Below are positions 1 through 8,798 of a stretch of 64,000 nucleotides of DNA, one piece after another; position 1 is the stretch's first letter; the number at the start of each line of letters is the position of its first letter. This DNA comes from SYAN01 sp049459795. Lineage in GTDB: Bacteria; Actinomycetota; Actinomycetes; Nanopelagicales; Nanopelagicaceae. The notes under the pieces are model-generated. The model was not told the DNA's origin and did not search any database. It was given only the letters and a program-made list of their open reading frames with translations. Where the stretch lies: assembly GCA_049459795.1 (NCBI GenBank), contig JBMUDS010000001.1:62001-126000 (forward strand), read 5' to 3'. The position numbers and the translations under genes are program-made.

Positions 1-1383
1 GTAGTGATCGGAACCCACAGACTGCTCTCGCAAGATATCGCCTTCAAAGACCTTGGGCTGGTCATCATCGATGAGGAACAGAGGTTTGGTGTCGAACATA
101 AGGAGAGTCTCAAGCGGCTTCGGGCTTCGATCGATGTCTTAGCGATGAGTGCGACACCGATACCTCGCACCTTGGAGATGGCCATCACCGGGATTCGAGA
201 GATGTCGACCATCACTACTCCACCGGAGGATCGCCATCCGATCCTCACTTACGTCGGGGTGCGGGATCCACGGCAGATCCAAGCCGCGATCCATCGAGAA
301 CTATTACGTGATGGTCAGGTCTTCTATCTACATAATCGAGTGGAGACGATCGACGATGCAGCGATGCGACTCGCTGCTCTTGTTCCTGAGGCGAAGATCG
401 CGGTTGCTCATGGACAGATGAGCGAGAGCATGTTGGAGGAGGTGATCCTCGCTTTCTGGAATCGTGAATTCGACATCTTGGTCGCAACGACCATTATCGA
501 GAATGGCATTGATGTCGCCAATGCGAATACCTTGATCGTCGATAGGGCAGACACATTCGGACTCTCACAGCTCCATCAGTTGCGCGGTCGAGTCGGAAGA
601 GGACGTGAACGTGGCTATGCATACTTCCTCTACGACGGCGATAAGCCGCTGAGTGAAGTGGCACATGATCGACTGACCACGATCGCCACCAACACCGACC
701 TCGGCGCTGGAATGCAAGTTGCCCTCAAGGATCTCGAGATCCGTGGTGCTGGGAATCTCTTAGGTGGTGAACAGTCGGGACATATCGCGGATCTCGGATT
801 CGACCTCTATATGCGCATGGTGAGCGAGACCGTTGCTGAGATGAAGGTCGCACTCAAAGCACAAGGGATATCAGTGGCGAGCGACGACGTGACCTCAGAG
901 TTGGAGGGCAGGGAGTGCAAAGTCGAGATCCCAGTGACCGCACACCTTCCGACCTATTACATCGAGTCCGATCGACTTCGACTCGATATCTACCGAAGAC
1001 TCGCTCAATCTCATCACGATGCAGAGATCGATGATGTGGTTGCAGAGCTCAAGGATCGTTTCGGTGAACTCCCCACCCAAGTGCGTCTCTTGATCGATGT
1101 CGCCCGGATCCGAAATCACGCCCGAGATATCGGATTGGTTGATGTGATCTGGCAAGGGCGACATCTCAAAGTGGCTCCGATCACCTTGCCGGAATCACGT
1201 GAACTTCGCATCAAGAGAATGTATCCAGGCTCGATCTACAAACGTGCTACAGAGACACTCCTACTTGCACACCCAGAGGCAAGTTCAGTCATCCCTTCGA
1301 CCAATGAGAGTGAAGAATCACGCGAAGAAGTCGAGGAGATGACGTTGACCTGGGTGCGAGAGGCACTTGCTCAATTCACCTAG
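1..1383 (+). CDS. mfd: Transcription-repair coupling factor Mfd (3' part)
   Basis: Partial gene, cut at its 5' end by the window edge; the reading frame is already open at base 1. Mfd is the RecG-like translocase that removes stalled RNA polymerase and recruits UvrA. The visible 460 residues cover the second half of the translocase and the C-terminal module: the motif II box DEEQ near visible residue 23, motif III SATPIPRT near 50, motif VI region GRVGRGRERGY near 198, and the TRCF (D7) domain with LPTYYIESDRLRLDIYRRLA near 316. The N-terminal UvrB-like and RNAP-interaction domains lie outside the window. It is followed by a lipoprotein and mazG, the usual actinobacterial order. Family assignment is secure. 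Confidence 0.97.
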   Translation, partial: VVIGTHRLLSQDIAFKDLGLVIIDEEQRFGVEHKESLKRLRASIDVLAMSATPIPRTLEMAITGIREMSTITTPPEDRHPILTYVGVRDPRQIQAAIHRELLRDGQVFYLHNRVETIDDAAMRLAALVPEAKIAVAHGQMSESMLEEVILAFWNREFDILVATTIIENGIDVANANTLIVDRADTFGLSQLHQLRGRVGRGRERGYAYFLYDGDKPLSEVAHDRLTTIATNTDLGAGMQVALKDLEIRGAGNLLGGEQSGHIADLGFDLYMRMVSETVAEMKVALKAQGISVASDDVTSELEGRECKVEIPVTAHLPTYYIESDRLRLDIYRRLAQSHHDAEIDDVVAELKDRFGELPTQVRLLIDVARIRNHARDIGLVDVIWQGRHLKVAPITLPESRELRIKRMYPGSIYKRATETLLLAHPEASSVIPSTNESEESREEVEEMTLTWVREALAQFT

Positions 1384-1437
1384 AATGGGACGCTGGATGA
1401 TCGGTGTTGAAAAATTGATGGAAAGCGCGGGGACTCG

Positions 1438-2049
1438 ATGAGAAGTGCAAAGGTGAGGCTGGTTCTATTGCTTGGATCGGCTCTCTTGCTTCTAAGCGGC
1501 TGTGCCAAGATGGATGCAGCAGCGATCATCGGAGATGTAGAGATCCCGATCGCAACGGTCCAGACCAGCATCGAAGATGTGATGCGTGAACGAGCACAGG
1601 TCGATACCGCTGGGATGGAGCTTCCGATCGAGGATTTCCTCGCCAGGTCTCAGGTCCAATTCCACATCTCGGTCGCACTTCTTGAGGAGTTGGCGAAGCA
1701 ATTCGGGATCGAAGTGACGCAGACTGCGATCGATGCGGAATATGAGTACATCATCGATCAAGTCGGTGGCGAGGGTGAGTTACCTTCCGCTCTCGTCGGG
1801 GCGAACATCGCTCGTTCCGATTTCGAGAGTTATATCGTCGCATCGAAGATCTATGAGGCTTTGGGCCAAGCGCTGCTCGACCAGGGGATCGATCCCAGCG
1901 AGATAGCCGACGCGCAACAAGCGCTGATCGTGAAGAAGGCCGAAGAGCTATCGGTCACGCTCAATCCACGGTATGGCATCTGGGATGCAGGTACTGCCAC
2001 GGTGCGTGCCGGTGGCGATAGCAACGGCGCGGTCGATAGCGGTAGATGA
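1438..2049 (+). CDS. SurA N-terminal-like lipoprotein
   Basis: Protein of 203 residues with a lipoprotein signal peptide: charged start MRSAKVR, hydrophobic LVLLLGSALLLL, then lipobox LSGC with Cys near residue 21. The mature part begins with a pattern (AAIIGDVEIPIATVQTSIED) seen in SurA/PpiC-type chaperone N-terminal domains, but there is no parvulin prolyl isomerase domain after it. It would be anchored on the outer face of the membrane and may act as an export chaperone; that function is inference. It sits between mfd and mazG, as such lipoproteins do in many Actinobacteria, and its TGA overlaps the mazG ATG (ATGA). Confidence 0.75.
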   Translation: MRSAKVRLVLLLGSALLLLSGCAKMDAAAIIGDVEIPIATVQTSIEDVMRERAQVDTAGMELPIEDFLARSQVQFHISVALLEELAKQFGIEVTQTAIDAEYEYIIDQVGGEGELPSALVGANIARSDFESYIVASKIYEALGQALLDQGIDPSEIADAQQALIVKKAEELSVTLNPRYGIWDAGTATVRAGGDSNGAVDSGR

Positions 2050-2708
2050 TGTCGGAGGATTCGCTCCATCGTCTACGTGAGGTGATGGATCGACTTCGCT
2101 CACCCGGTGGCTGTCCTTGGGACCGAGAACAGGATCATCGATCTCTCACTCGTTATCTCCTTGAGGAGAGCTATGAATTCATCGATGCCATCGAGCGTGG
2201 CGACCGCGATGAGATCATCGAGGAGTTGGGTGACCTCCTATTACAGGTCTTCTTCCATGCTCGTATCGGGGAGGAACGTAGTGATGATCCTTTCGATATC
2301 GACGTAGTTGCAGAAGCCGTAGCAAGGAAACTTGTCAGTCGCCATCCACATGTATTTACCGATGATCCAGATGCTGCCGTCGATTCGGCGGATCAAGTGC
2401 TCCGTAATTGGGAGCGGATCAAGAATGTAGAGAAGTCTCGCGATGACATATTTGATGGAGTTCCCACCGGACAACCATCGCTATCACTCGCGACGAAATA
2501 CGTGCAGCGCGCTCTGAAGAACGAGAAACCTCTTCCTTCAAGAGATCTTCCACGGGGCGATGAAGTTGATCCGACGACGATCGGCCTCGCTCTTCTCGCC
2601 TTGATCAGAGTCGCGGTAGAGAACGGCATCGATCCGGAGAGTGAATTACGGAAGGCGACGTTCGATTACGCCGAGAGTATCGACCGTAGCGTCGATCACG
2701 GAGGATAG
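2046..2708 (+). CDS. mazG: Nucleoside triphosphate pyrophosphohydrolase MazG
   Basis: Hydrolyses (d)NTPs to NMPs and pyrophosphate, cleaning the nucleotide pool of damaged or excess nucleotides. Protein of 220 residues. The all-alpha MazG fold is clear: LRSPGGCPWDREQDHRSL near residue 18, then the Mg-binding EESYEFIDAI and EELGDLLLQVFFHARIG helices (EExxE and ExxD pattern, residues 39-75). A second, weaker MazG repeat may lie in the C-terminal half (the GQPSLSLATKYVQRALK region). Start ATG overlaps the upstream stop, indicating translational coupling to the lipoprotein. The downstream gene is eno after a 47-bp gap. Confidence 0.93.
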   Translation: MMSEDSLHRLREVMDRLRSPGGCPWDREQDHRSLTRYLLEESYEFIDAIERGDRDEIIEELGDLLLQVFFHARIGEERSDDPFDIDVVAEAVARKLVSRHPHVFTDDPDAAVDSADQVLRNWERIKNVEKSRDDIFDGVPTGQPSLSLATKYVQRALKNEKPLPSRDLPRGDEVDPTTIGLALLALIRVAVENGIDPESELRKATFDYAESIDRSVDHGG

Positions 2709-2755
2709 AATTCTCATATTCGAAGCATGGTGATTCTTAAGTTGAGGAGAAGTAA

Positions 2756-4036
2756 GTGGCACTGATTGATGCGATTCTCGCCCGTGAGATCTTGGATTCT
2801 CGAGGCAACCCCACCGTCGAAGTGGAGGTCGTCTTGGAGGACGGAACGACATCTCGCGCTGCAGTGCCCAGTGGAGCATCGACCGGCGCCTTCGAAGCGG
2901 TCGAACTACGAGATGGTGGCGATCGATATCTCGGCAAAGGTGTCCTCAACGCCGTCGCCTTCGTGATGGACGAGCTCGCACCAACGATCGAAGGTCTCGA
3001 AGCACAGGATCAACGTGAGATCGATGCGGCGATGTTGGCGGTGGATGGCACACCGAACAAGTCACGCCTTGGCGCCAATGCGATCCTTGGCGTCTCACTC
3101 GCCGTGGCTCGCGCGGCTGCTGAGAGCGCCGACCTCTCTTTCTTCCGTTACATCGGTGGGCCGAACGCATCGACGCTCCCAGTTCCGATGATGAATATTC
3201 TCAATGGTGGCGCGCATGCGGATACCAATGTCGATATCCAGGAGTTCATGATCGCTCCCATCGGCGCAACCACATTCTCCGAAGCACTGAGAGCTGGCGC
3301 TGAGGTCTATCACAACTTGAAAGCGGTCTTGAAGAAGCGATCGCTTGCGACGTCGATCGGCGATGAAGGCGGTTTCGCACCGAATCTCGAAAGTAACCGA
3401 GCAGCACTCGATCTCATTGTGGAAGCGATCGATAAAGCTGGATACACACCGGGCAAAGAGATCGCACTTGCACTGGATGTTGCAGCAACAGAGTTCTTCA
3501 AAGATGGTGGCTATACGTTCGAAGGCAAAGTTCGATCTGCTTCCGAGATGATCGCTTATTACGGGGAGTTGCTTGCTTCTTATCCATTGGTCTCGATCGA
3601 AGATCCACTTGCCGAAGATGATTGGGATGGCTGGCACGCGATGACTACAGAGCTTGGCGCTCGCGTTCAACTAGTCGGTGATGACCTTTTCGTCACCAAT
3701 CCGACGCGTTTAGCCCGGGGCATCGAAAGCAACACAGCGAATGCACTCCTTGTGAAGGTCAATCAGATCGGAACCCTCACTGAGACTTTGGACGCGGTGT
3801 CAATGGCACATCGTGCGGGTTACAAGACGATGATGAGTCATCGAAGTGGCGAGACGGAAGATACGTCCATCGCTGACCTGGCAGTAGGTTGTGAGACAGG
3901 ACAGATCAAGACGGGTGCACCAGCGCGAAGCGAGCGAGTCGCCAAATACAACCAATTGCTTCGAATCGAATCGGAACTCGGGGAGAGTGCGCTCTATGCA
4001 GGCGCAGCAGCTTTTCCGCGCTTCGTCGTCAGGTAA
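2756..4036 (+). CDS. eno: Enolase (phosphopyruvate hydratase)
   Basis: Interconverts 2-phosphoglycerate and phosphoenolpyruvate in glycolysis; cytoplasmic dimer or octamer, possibly part of the RNA degradosome. At 426 residues it is full length. The N-terminus IDAILAREILDSRGNPTVEV is the enolase lid region. GDEGGFAPNLES near residue 203 carries the catalytic acid, SIEDPLAEDDWDGW near 280 and GDDLFVTN near 306 carry metal ligands, and the signature MSHRSGETEDTSIADLAV is near 360. The start is GTG, preceded at good spacing by GAGGAG (2744-2749). A 48-bp gap separates it from ftsB; the eno-ftsB-DUF501-ppx order is typical of Actinobacteria. Confidence 0.98.
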   Translation: MALIDAILAREILDSRGNPTVEVEVVLEDGTTSRAAVPSGASTGAFEAVELRDGGDRYLGKGVLNAVAFVMDELAPTIEGLEAQDQREIDAAMLAVDGTPNKSRLGANAILGVSLAVARAAAESADLSFFRYIGGPNASTLPVPMMNILNGGAHADTNVDIQEFMIAPIGATTFSEALRAGAEVYHNLKAVLKKRSLATSIGDEGGFAPNLESNRAALDLIVEAIDKAGYTPGKEIALALDVAATEFFKDGGYTFEGKVRSASEMIAYYGELLASYPLVSIEDPLAEDDWDGWHAMTTELGARVQLVGDDLFVTNPTRLARGIESNTANALLVKVNQIGTLTETLDAVSMAHRAGYKTMMSHRSGETEDTSIADLAVGCETGQIKTGAPARSERVAKYNQLLRIESELGESALYAGAAAFPRFVVR

Positions 4037-4084
4037 GAATGATCGAGAAGAACCAGACGACGAGAACGGAGTAGAGACCCTGAC

Positions 4085-4489
4085 ATGGCAGCAGAGGCAA
4101 GAAGGAAAGAGCGCTCGCCACGGGCACTGATCCTCTTCACCGTCCTCTTCGTCGTCGCATTGATGGTGGCACCACCACTCCAGAATTATTTCGTTCAGCG
4201 CGCCCAGATCAATTCATTGCAAAGCGAGGTCAATCAGGCGCGCGCCGATCTTGAGGCTACGCAAGCAGAGCTGGCAAGGTGGCGTGATCCCGAGTACGTG
4301 CGTTCGCAAGCACGCGATCGTCTCCGTTTCGTGATGCCCGGAGAGCGGCAATACATCGTGCTTGGTATCGAAGAAGAGACAACGCCTGGTGAGGTGACTG
4401 CCGCACCGGTAGCTGAGAACTTCCCCTTAGGTATCCCTTGGTATGCGCGACTCCTTTCATCGATCACTGCAGTGGGAGCGACGCGCTAA
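4085..4489 (+). CDS. ftsB: Septum formation initiator FtsB/DivIC family
   Basis: Bitopic divisome protein that with FtsL and FtsQ activates septal peptidoglycan synthesis. The 134-residue protein has a short basic cytoplasmic tail, one membrane helix (ILFTVLFVVALMVAPPLQNY, residues 16-35), and an extracytoplasmic coiled coil (INSLQSEVNQARADLEATQA). It then has the family hallmark DPEYVRSQARDRLRFVMPGE, which caps the coiled coil. It lies in its usual place between eno and DUF501, 3 bp ahead of the latter. Whether it should be named FtsB or DivIC is convention. Confidence 0.9.
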   Translation: MAAEARRKERSPRALILFTVLFVVALMVAPPLQNYFVQRAQINSLQSEVNQARADLEATQAELARWRDPEYVRSQARDRLRFVMPGERQYIVLGIEEETTPGEVTAAPVAENFPLGIPWYARLLSSITAVGATR

Positions 4490-4492
4490 TCG

Positions 4493-4999
4493 ATGAGCGA
4501 GAAACCGAGTGAGCAGGATCTGAAAAGTATCGAGGTACAACTCGGTCGTGTGCCTCGTGATGTCTATGCGATCGCACATCGTTGTCCTTGTGGTGCACCT
4601 GATGTAGTCGAAACACCTCCGCGACTCAGTGATGGAACGCCCTTTCCCACTTACTACTACGCAACGTGTCCGCGACTCACCGCCGCCATCTCGACGCTAG
4701 AAGGCAGCGGGATGATGCATGAGATGAATCAGAGATTGCAGAGTGATCCCCAACTTGCTGGCACCTATCAAGCAGCGCATGACGACTACATCGCGACGCG
4801 TGAGGCATGCGCGCGAATCCTCCACTCTGATGTGCCCGAGATCGATGGCATCTCTGCGGGAGGAATGCCAGATCGAGTGAAATGTCTCCACTCACTGATC
4901 GCGCACTCATTAGGAGCAGGTACGGGGATCAACCCATTGGGTGATGAAGCCCTTGCAGCCCTACCGCGATGGTGGGAGAAGGGTCGTTGTGATGGCTAG
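4493..4999 (+). CDS. DUF501 family protein
   Basis: Protein of 168 residues of the actinobacterial DUF501 family, function unknown. Recognisable features are the segment VPRDVYAIAHRCPCGAPDVV (residues 14-33) with a CPC cysteine pair, the TYYYATCPRLTAAISTLEGS stretch near 53, and a C-terminal RVKCLHSLIAHSLG motif near 128. The conserved Cys and His residues could bind a metal; that is inference. It is co-oriented with eno and ftsB and its end overlaps the start of the ppx/gppA gene by 8 bp, so the three are probably co-transcribed. Confidence 0.9.
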   Translation: MSEKPSEQDLKSIEVQLGRVPRDVYAIAHRCPCGAPDVVETPPRLSDGTPFPTYYYATCPRLTAAISTLEGSGMMHEMNQRLQSDPQLAGTYQAAHDDYIATREACARILHSDVPEIDGISAGGMPDRVKCLHSLIAHSLGAGTGINPLGDEALAALPRWWEKGRCDG

Positions 5000-5912
5000 A
5001 GTCGCAGCGATCGATTGTGGCACCAACTCCATTCGTCTCTTGATCGCTGATGTGACCTCGAGCGGTATGCGTGAAGTCGTACGTGATATGGAGATCGTGC
5101 GATTGGGCGAGGATGTCGACACCAATAAGGCGTTCAAAACTGAGGCGATCGATCGCACTCTCACTGCCGTCGCCACATTCAGAGATGAGATGCGCCGCCG
5201 GGGCGTGGAACGCGTTCGATTCTGCGCTACCAGCGCGACACGTGATGCTAGGAATCGGGATCTCTTCATCGACGGAGTCGAATCAATCCTTGGAATCAAG
5301 CCTGAGGTGATTCCAGGTCTCGAAGAGGCACAACTTTCATTTCTTGGTGCTACATCAGCGCTCGCAGACTCGGATGCTCCTTTCCTTGTCGTCGATATCG
5401 GGGGTGGTTCGACAGAGTTCGTCCTCGGAAATTCTGATGTCGAGTATGCGGCGAGCGTCAATGTCGGTTGTGTGCGGATGCATGAACGCCACCTCCATGA
5501 GAATCCCGTCTCTAAAGAAGCGCTAGAGCGAGCGATCGTCGATATAGATCAGGCGATCGAAAGGGCATCAGAACAAGTTCCATTCGATAAGGCGAGATCA
5601 TTGATAGCTGTCGCAGGAACCGCTACGACCGTTGCGGCAGCAGCACTCGAGCTCGAAAGTTATGATCGAGATGCGATTCACTTGGCATCGATCCCAGCGG
5701 CAGAAGTACACCGAATAGCGCTGATGTTCCAAGGGTCAAGCAGGGAAGCGATCGCATCAAAGGGCTATATGCACCCAGGACGCGTCGACGTGATCACCGC
5801 GGGATCCTTGGTGCTCTCACGAGTCATGATCGCCACTGGAATGGATCACTTCATCGCCTCTGAACAAGACATACTCGACGGCATCGCATTGTCGCTCGCA
5901 GATTCACATTGA
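4992..5912 (+). CDS. Ppx/GppA family phosphatase (exopolyphosphatase)
   Basis: Member of the ASKHA-fold Ppx/GppA family, which removes terminal phosphate from polyphosphate or the 5' phosphate from pppGpp. I chose the ATG that gives MARVAAIDCGTNSIRLLIAD; the frame is open upstream but this start places the family's phosphate-1 loop (DCGTNSIRLL) near residue 8. Phosphate-2 motif VVDIGGGSTEFVLG is near 132, and AGTATTVAA near 213. At 306 residues it has only the two N-terminal actin-like lobes and lacks the C-terminal HD-like domain of E. coli Ppx, as in mycobacterial Ppx proteins. Substrate preference cannot be told from sequence. Confidence 0.92.
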   Translation: MARVAAIDCGTNSIRLLIADVTSSGMREVVRDMEIVRLGEDVDTNKAFKTEAIDRTLTAVATFRDEMRRRGVERVRFCATSATRDARNRDLFIDGVESILGIKPEVIPGLEEAQLSFLGATSALADSDAPFLVVDIGGGSTEFVLGNSDVEYAASVNVGCVRMHERHLHENPVSKEALERAIVDIDQAIERASEQVPFDKARSLIAVAGTATTVAAAALELESYDRDAIHLASIPAAEVHRIALMFQGSSREAIASKGYMHPGRVDVITAGSLVLSRVMIATGMDHFIASEQDILDGIALSLADSH

Positions 5913-5920
5913 TCTTTGAC

Positions 5921-6646
5921 ATGAAATACCGCTCATTGAAGATGCTCGATCAAGATCTGATCAAATGCACTGCTTGCCCAAGACTCGTCGAATGGCGAGA
6001 GGAAGTCGCGATCACGAAGCGAAAGTCATATCTAGATCAGGAGTATTGGGGTAGGCCTGTCCCAGGATTCGGAGCCTTGAAGCCAAAGATCCTGGTGGTC
6101 GGACTTGCTCCAGGGGCACATGGTGCGAATCGAACAGGTCGTATCTTCACAGGCGATAGTTCTGGGGATTGGTTGTATCGATCCCTGCATAAGAATCGGT
6201 TGGCATCTCTACCTACGAGTACGAGCAAGGATGATGGCCAGGTGCTCTTCGATACCAGGATCACTTGCGCAGTCCATTGCGCTCCTCCTGACAATAAGCC
6301 AACTACTGATGAACGAGATCAGTGTGCCTCCTGGTTCAATGCAGAGATCGGTCTTGCCTATCCATCACTTCGTGCCATCGTGGCGCTCGGTGCCTTCGGA
6401 TGGAACGCAGTGGTACGGGCACTCGTTAATAGCTTTGACGTCAAGGAATTCATCGACTCCAAAGGAGGAATTGAGCGAAATCCCAGGTTCGCACATGCCG
6501 CGCGTTTCGAGTGGCGCGATGAGACAGGGAATAGCAGAGTCCTCCTTGGGAGTTACCATCCCAGCCAACAGAACACCTTCACGGGAAAGTTGACCGAAGC
6601 CATGTTGGATCGGGTCTTCGAGCAGGCGAGTAGATTTGCGCGCTAG
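5921..6646 (+). CDS. Family-5 uracil-DNA glycosylase (UdgB-like)
   Basis: Removes uracil, and in family 5 also hypoxanthine or ethenocytosine, from DNA. N-terminal CTACPRLVEWREE starts the family 4/5 iron-sulfur site; further cysteines (TCAVHCAPPDN, DQCASW) fit the four-cysteine 4Fe-4S pattern. Motif A is GLAPGAHGANRTGRIFTGD near residue 60: it has A rather than the catalytic E or D of other families, which is the mark of family 5. Motif B is SYHPSQQNTFTGKLT near 209. ATG 5921 is preferred; an in-frame TTG at 5909 overlaps the upstream stop. It is the last gene before the tRNA. Confidence 0.9.
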   Translation: MKYRSLKMLDQDLIKCTACPRLVEWREEVAITKRKSYLDQEYWGRPVPGFGALKPKILVVGLAPGAHGANRTGRIFTGDSSGDWLYRSLHKNRLASLPTSTSKDDGQVLFDTRITCAVHCAPPDNKPTTDERDQCASWFNAEIGLAYPSLRAIVALGAFGWNAVVRALVNSFDVKEFIDSKGGIERNPRFAHAARFEWRDETGNSRVLLGSYHPSQQNTFTGKLTEAMLDRVFEQASRFAR

Positions 6647-6653
6647 CGACGGA

Positions 6654-6726
6654 GCCCCTGTAGCCCAATGGCAGAGGCAGACGACTTAAAATCGTCCAAG
6701 TGTGGGTTCGACCCCCACCGGGGGCA
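6654..6726 (+). tRNA. tRNA with anticodon UAA (Leu by anticodon), short variable loop
   Basis: A 73-nt cloverleaf. The acceptor stem is 7 bp (GCCCCTG with CGGGGGC, one G-U), with discriminator A at 6726 and no encoded CCA. The D arm is GCC/GGC. The anticodon stem is GACGA/TCGTC with loop CTTAAAA, giving anticodon TAA at 6687-6689 and the normal A37 context. The variable loop is only five bases (CAAGT, 6697-6701). The T arm is GTGGG/CCCAC with loop TTCGACC. By anticodon it reads UUA (Leu), but bacterial tRNA-Leu is normally class II with a long variable arm, so the amino acid identity is uncertain. It lies alone between the glycosylase gene and the Bax1-like gene. Confidence 0.9.
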
Positions 6727-6780
6727 CGTTCTATCTGGTCGTGAACCGAGGGACAAGAAGCAAGCGAAAGGAATAGAAAG

Positions 6781-7560
6781 ATGAGAAGTTCTAATCCGGT
6801 CTTCAAGCGGGGTTACGCTGCGATGGATACGCGTGATCTCGATGCACGCGCCGAAGTGCAGGCACTCGAAGAACAATTCGCTGCACCTGCTGCCTCTTCC
6901 GTCCGCACTGGTCGTATGACCATGGAAGACGTCGTGACCCGAACTGGAATGCTCTTTGGGATCCTTTTGATCAGCGGAGCATTCGCTTGGTACGCCAATC
7001 TCGAAGGTGGTGCCCTCCTTCTCGGATTCGGTGGCGGGTTCATCTTGGCGATGGTCATCTCGTTCAGCAAGAAGGTTCGCCCTGGTCTGATCATGACCTA
7101 TGCCGCATTCCAAGGACTCGCTCTTGGCGTGATCAGCCATATCTATGAGACTCAGATGCCGGGAATCGTAAGCCAAGCGGTGATCGGAACACTCTCTGCA
7201 TTCGTCGGTGCGCTCTATGCATATCGAAGCGGAAAGATCCGAGTGACACCACGCTTCACTCGCATCTTGGTCACAGCGCTAATCGGTTACCTGGTCCTAG
7301 CGGTCGTCAATATCGTTGCAGTCTTCGTATTCAATGCGACCAGCATCTACTCACAAGGACTCTTGAGCATCGGTATCGCAAGCCTCGGTGTCGCGCTCGC
7401 GTCCTTCTTCTTGATCCTTGATTTCGATCAGGCGTCGAAGATGGTCGCGGCCGGTGCACCAGAGGTCGAGTCGTGGCGAGCAGGTTTTGGCTTGATGGTC
7501 ACAATCGTCTGGCTCTATCTCGAAGTACTACGTCTTATCGCGATCCTTCGTAGAGATTAA
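6781..7560 (+). CDS. Bax inhibitor-1/YccA family membrane protein
   Basis: Polytopic inner-membrane protein of 259 residues belonging to the BI-1/YccA (TMBIM) family, whose bacterial members act as pH-sensitive calcium leak channels or modulators of membrane proteolysis. A cytoplasmic N-terminus of about 50 residues is followed by about seven hydrophobic segments (for example GMLFGILLISGAFAWY, LVTALIGYLVLAVVNIVAVF, SIGIASLGVALASFFLIL). The C-terminal region holds the conserved DFDQASKMV and a final acidic helix SWRAGFGLMVTIVWLYLEVL, the family signature with the semi-conserved aspartates. Its stop codon is shared with the convergent MFS gene through TTAA. Confidence 0.9.
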   Translation: MRSSNPVFKRGYAAMDTRDLDARAEVQALEEQFAAPAASSVRTGRMTMEDVVTRTGMLFGILLISGAFAWYANLEGGALLLGFGGGFILAMVISFSKKVRPGLIMTYAAFQGLALGVISHIYETQMPGIVSQAVIGTLSAFVGALYAYRSGKIRVTPRFTRILVTALIGYLVLAVVNIVAVFVFNATSIYSQGLLSIGIASLGVALASFFLILDFDQASKMVAAGAPEVESWRAGFGLMVTIVWLYLEVLRLIAILRRD

Positions 7561-8795
7561 TCCTCACGAGGATTGAGTCGTATCTCTCCTGTCGGAGCCT
7601 CACCCGATCCAGGGATCCGCTTCGGCAGTGAGAGAACGAGTACGAAGCTCACCAAGAAGAGCAGAACTGTCGCGAGAAATGCCGTTTGGAATGTGGCTTG
7701 ATCCTTTATCAATCCTAAGACGATCGGTCCGATCATCATCCCGGCATCACCTGCCATCTGGAAGAAGGCAAAGACGCGACCACCTTTTCCTTTGATGACA
7801 TCACCGACGAGAGCTGCTGGAGCGCTTCCATAGAAGGCGCCACCAAGCCCCATCAAGACCATCGCCAGGATGTAAAGAAGTGGATCGAAAGCGAAAGTCA
7901 TCACAATCAAGCCGAGAAGGACGAAGTAGGAACCGAGAAGTAGCGAATAACGGCGCCCTTTGAAGTCGGTGATACGTCCAGCGCGCAACAAGATCAGACC
8001 ATTTGCCACACCTGCAAGCGTGAAGCCGAGACCGACGATCGACGTGCTCGCACCGAGTTCTTCGGTGACATAGAGCGGCACCAAAGAAGAACGTAGTCCG
8101 AAGAGGACCCAGCTTCCAAGGAATGAAAGCGCGAGAGCCACTCGATAGTCGCTGATTCGTATCGCTTCACGGATTCGCATCGGCGTTCCGTTGACCACTG
8201 GTTTGGAACCTTCATGGCCAAGGCGATCAGGTGTCAGACGTATCAATGCGATCGTTGCCGCGACGAGAAGCGTGATGGTGTAGATGAAGAAGGGGGCCCG
8301 CAGCGAGATACCCATCAAGAGGCCACCGAATGCTGGACCCATGATCGCACCCATGAGGAAGCCACCATTGAAGAGTGACTGAGCTCTGCCGAGATGTGTC
8401 TCATCGACAGACCGCAATAGCAATGACCCTGCAGAAACCGAGAACATCGACGAACCGAGCCCACCTGCAGTCCGGAAGATGAGGAGTTGGTTGTAGTCCT
8501 GTGCCAGAGCGGTCAAGAAAGTGAAGAGTGCGACCATCGCAAGACCACTGCCAAGGACGAGTCGTTCGCCAAACTTCTCGACGAGTCGCCCCGCAAAGAG
8601 CCCAGAGACGAGACGCGCGACTGCGAATGCGCTGACGACTAGTCCGATCGCTGTCGCACTCGCACCGAAGGATGAAGCGAAGATTGGAATCGCAGGTATG
8701 ACGAGTCCGAATCCAACCGCGACAAAGAACCCGACACTCGTCAGGGCAGCGACAGCAGGAGGAAACCCAGCAAAGGGGGATTTAAGGGTCTTCAC
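7557..8795 (-). CDS. MFS transporter, DHA1-type (12 TM)
   Basis: Major facilitator of 412 residues with 12 predicted membrane helices, resembling drug:proton antiporters and sugar-efflux proteins. The loop 2-3 signature is visible as GRLVEKFGERLVLGSGL near residue 70, with a repeat-like copy GRITDFKGRRYSLLLGSY near 275. The central cytoplasmic loop runs through about residues 190-215 (RLTPDRLGHEGSK). Substrate cannot be inferred. It lies 3 bp after the 14-TM MFS gene in the same direction, so the two are likely one transcription unit, and it meets the Bax1-like gene tail to tail with a 4-bp TTAA overlap. Confidence 0.88.
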   Translation of the reverse strand: MKTLKSPFAGFPPAVAALTSVGFFVAVGFGLVIPAIPIFASSFGASATAIGLVVSAFAVARLVSGLFAGRLVEKFGERLVLGSGLAMVALFTFLTALAQDYNQLLIFRTAGGLGSSMFSVSAGSLLLRSVDETHLGRAQSLFNGGFLMGAIMGPAFGGLLMGISLRAPFFIYTITLLVAATIALIRLTPDRLGHEGSKPVVNGTPMRIREAIRISDYRVALALSFLGSWVLFGLRSSLVPLYVTEELGASTSIVGLGFTLAGVANGLILLRAGRITDFKGRRYSLLLGSYFVLLGLIVMTFAFDPLLYILAMVLMGLGGAFYGSAPAALVGDVIKGKGGRVFAFFQMAGDAGMMIGPIVLGLIKDQATFQTAFLATVLLFLVSFVLVLSLPKRIPGSGEAPTGEIRLNPRED

Positions 8796-8798
8796 AAT

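Noticed and set aside
3095..3670. Long open frame antisense to eno
   Set aside because: Enolase is fully conserved on the plus strand; the antisense translation has no recognisable domain.
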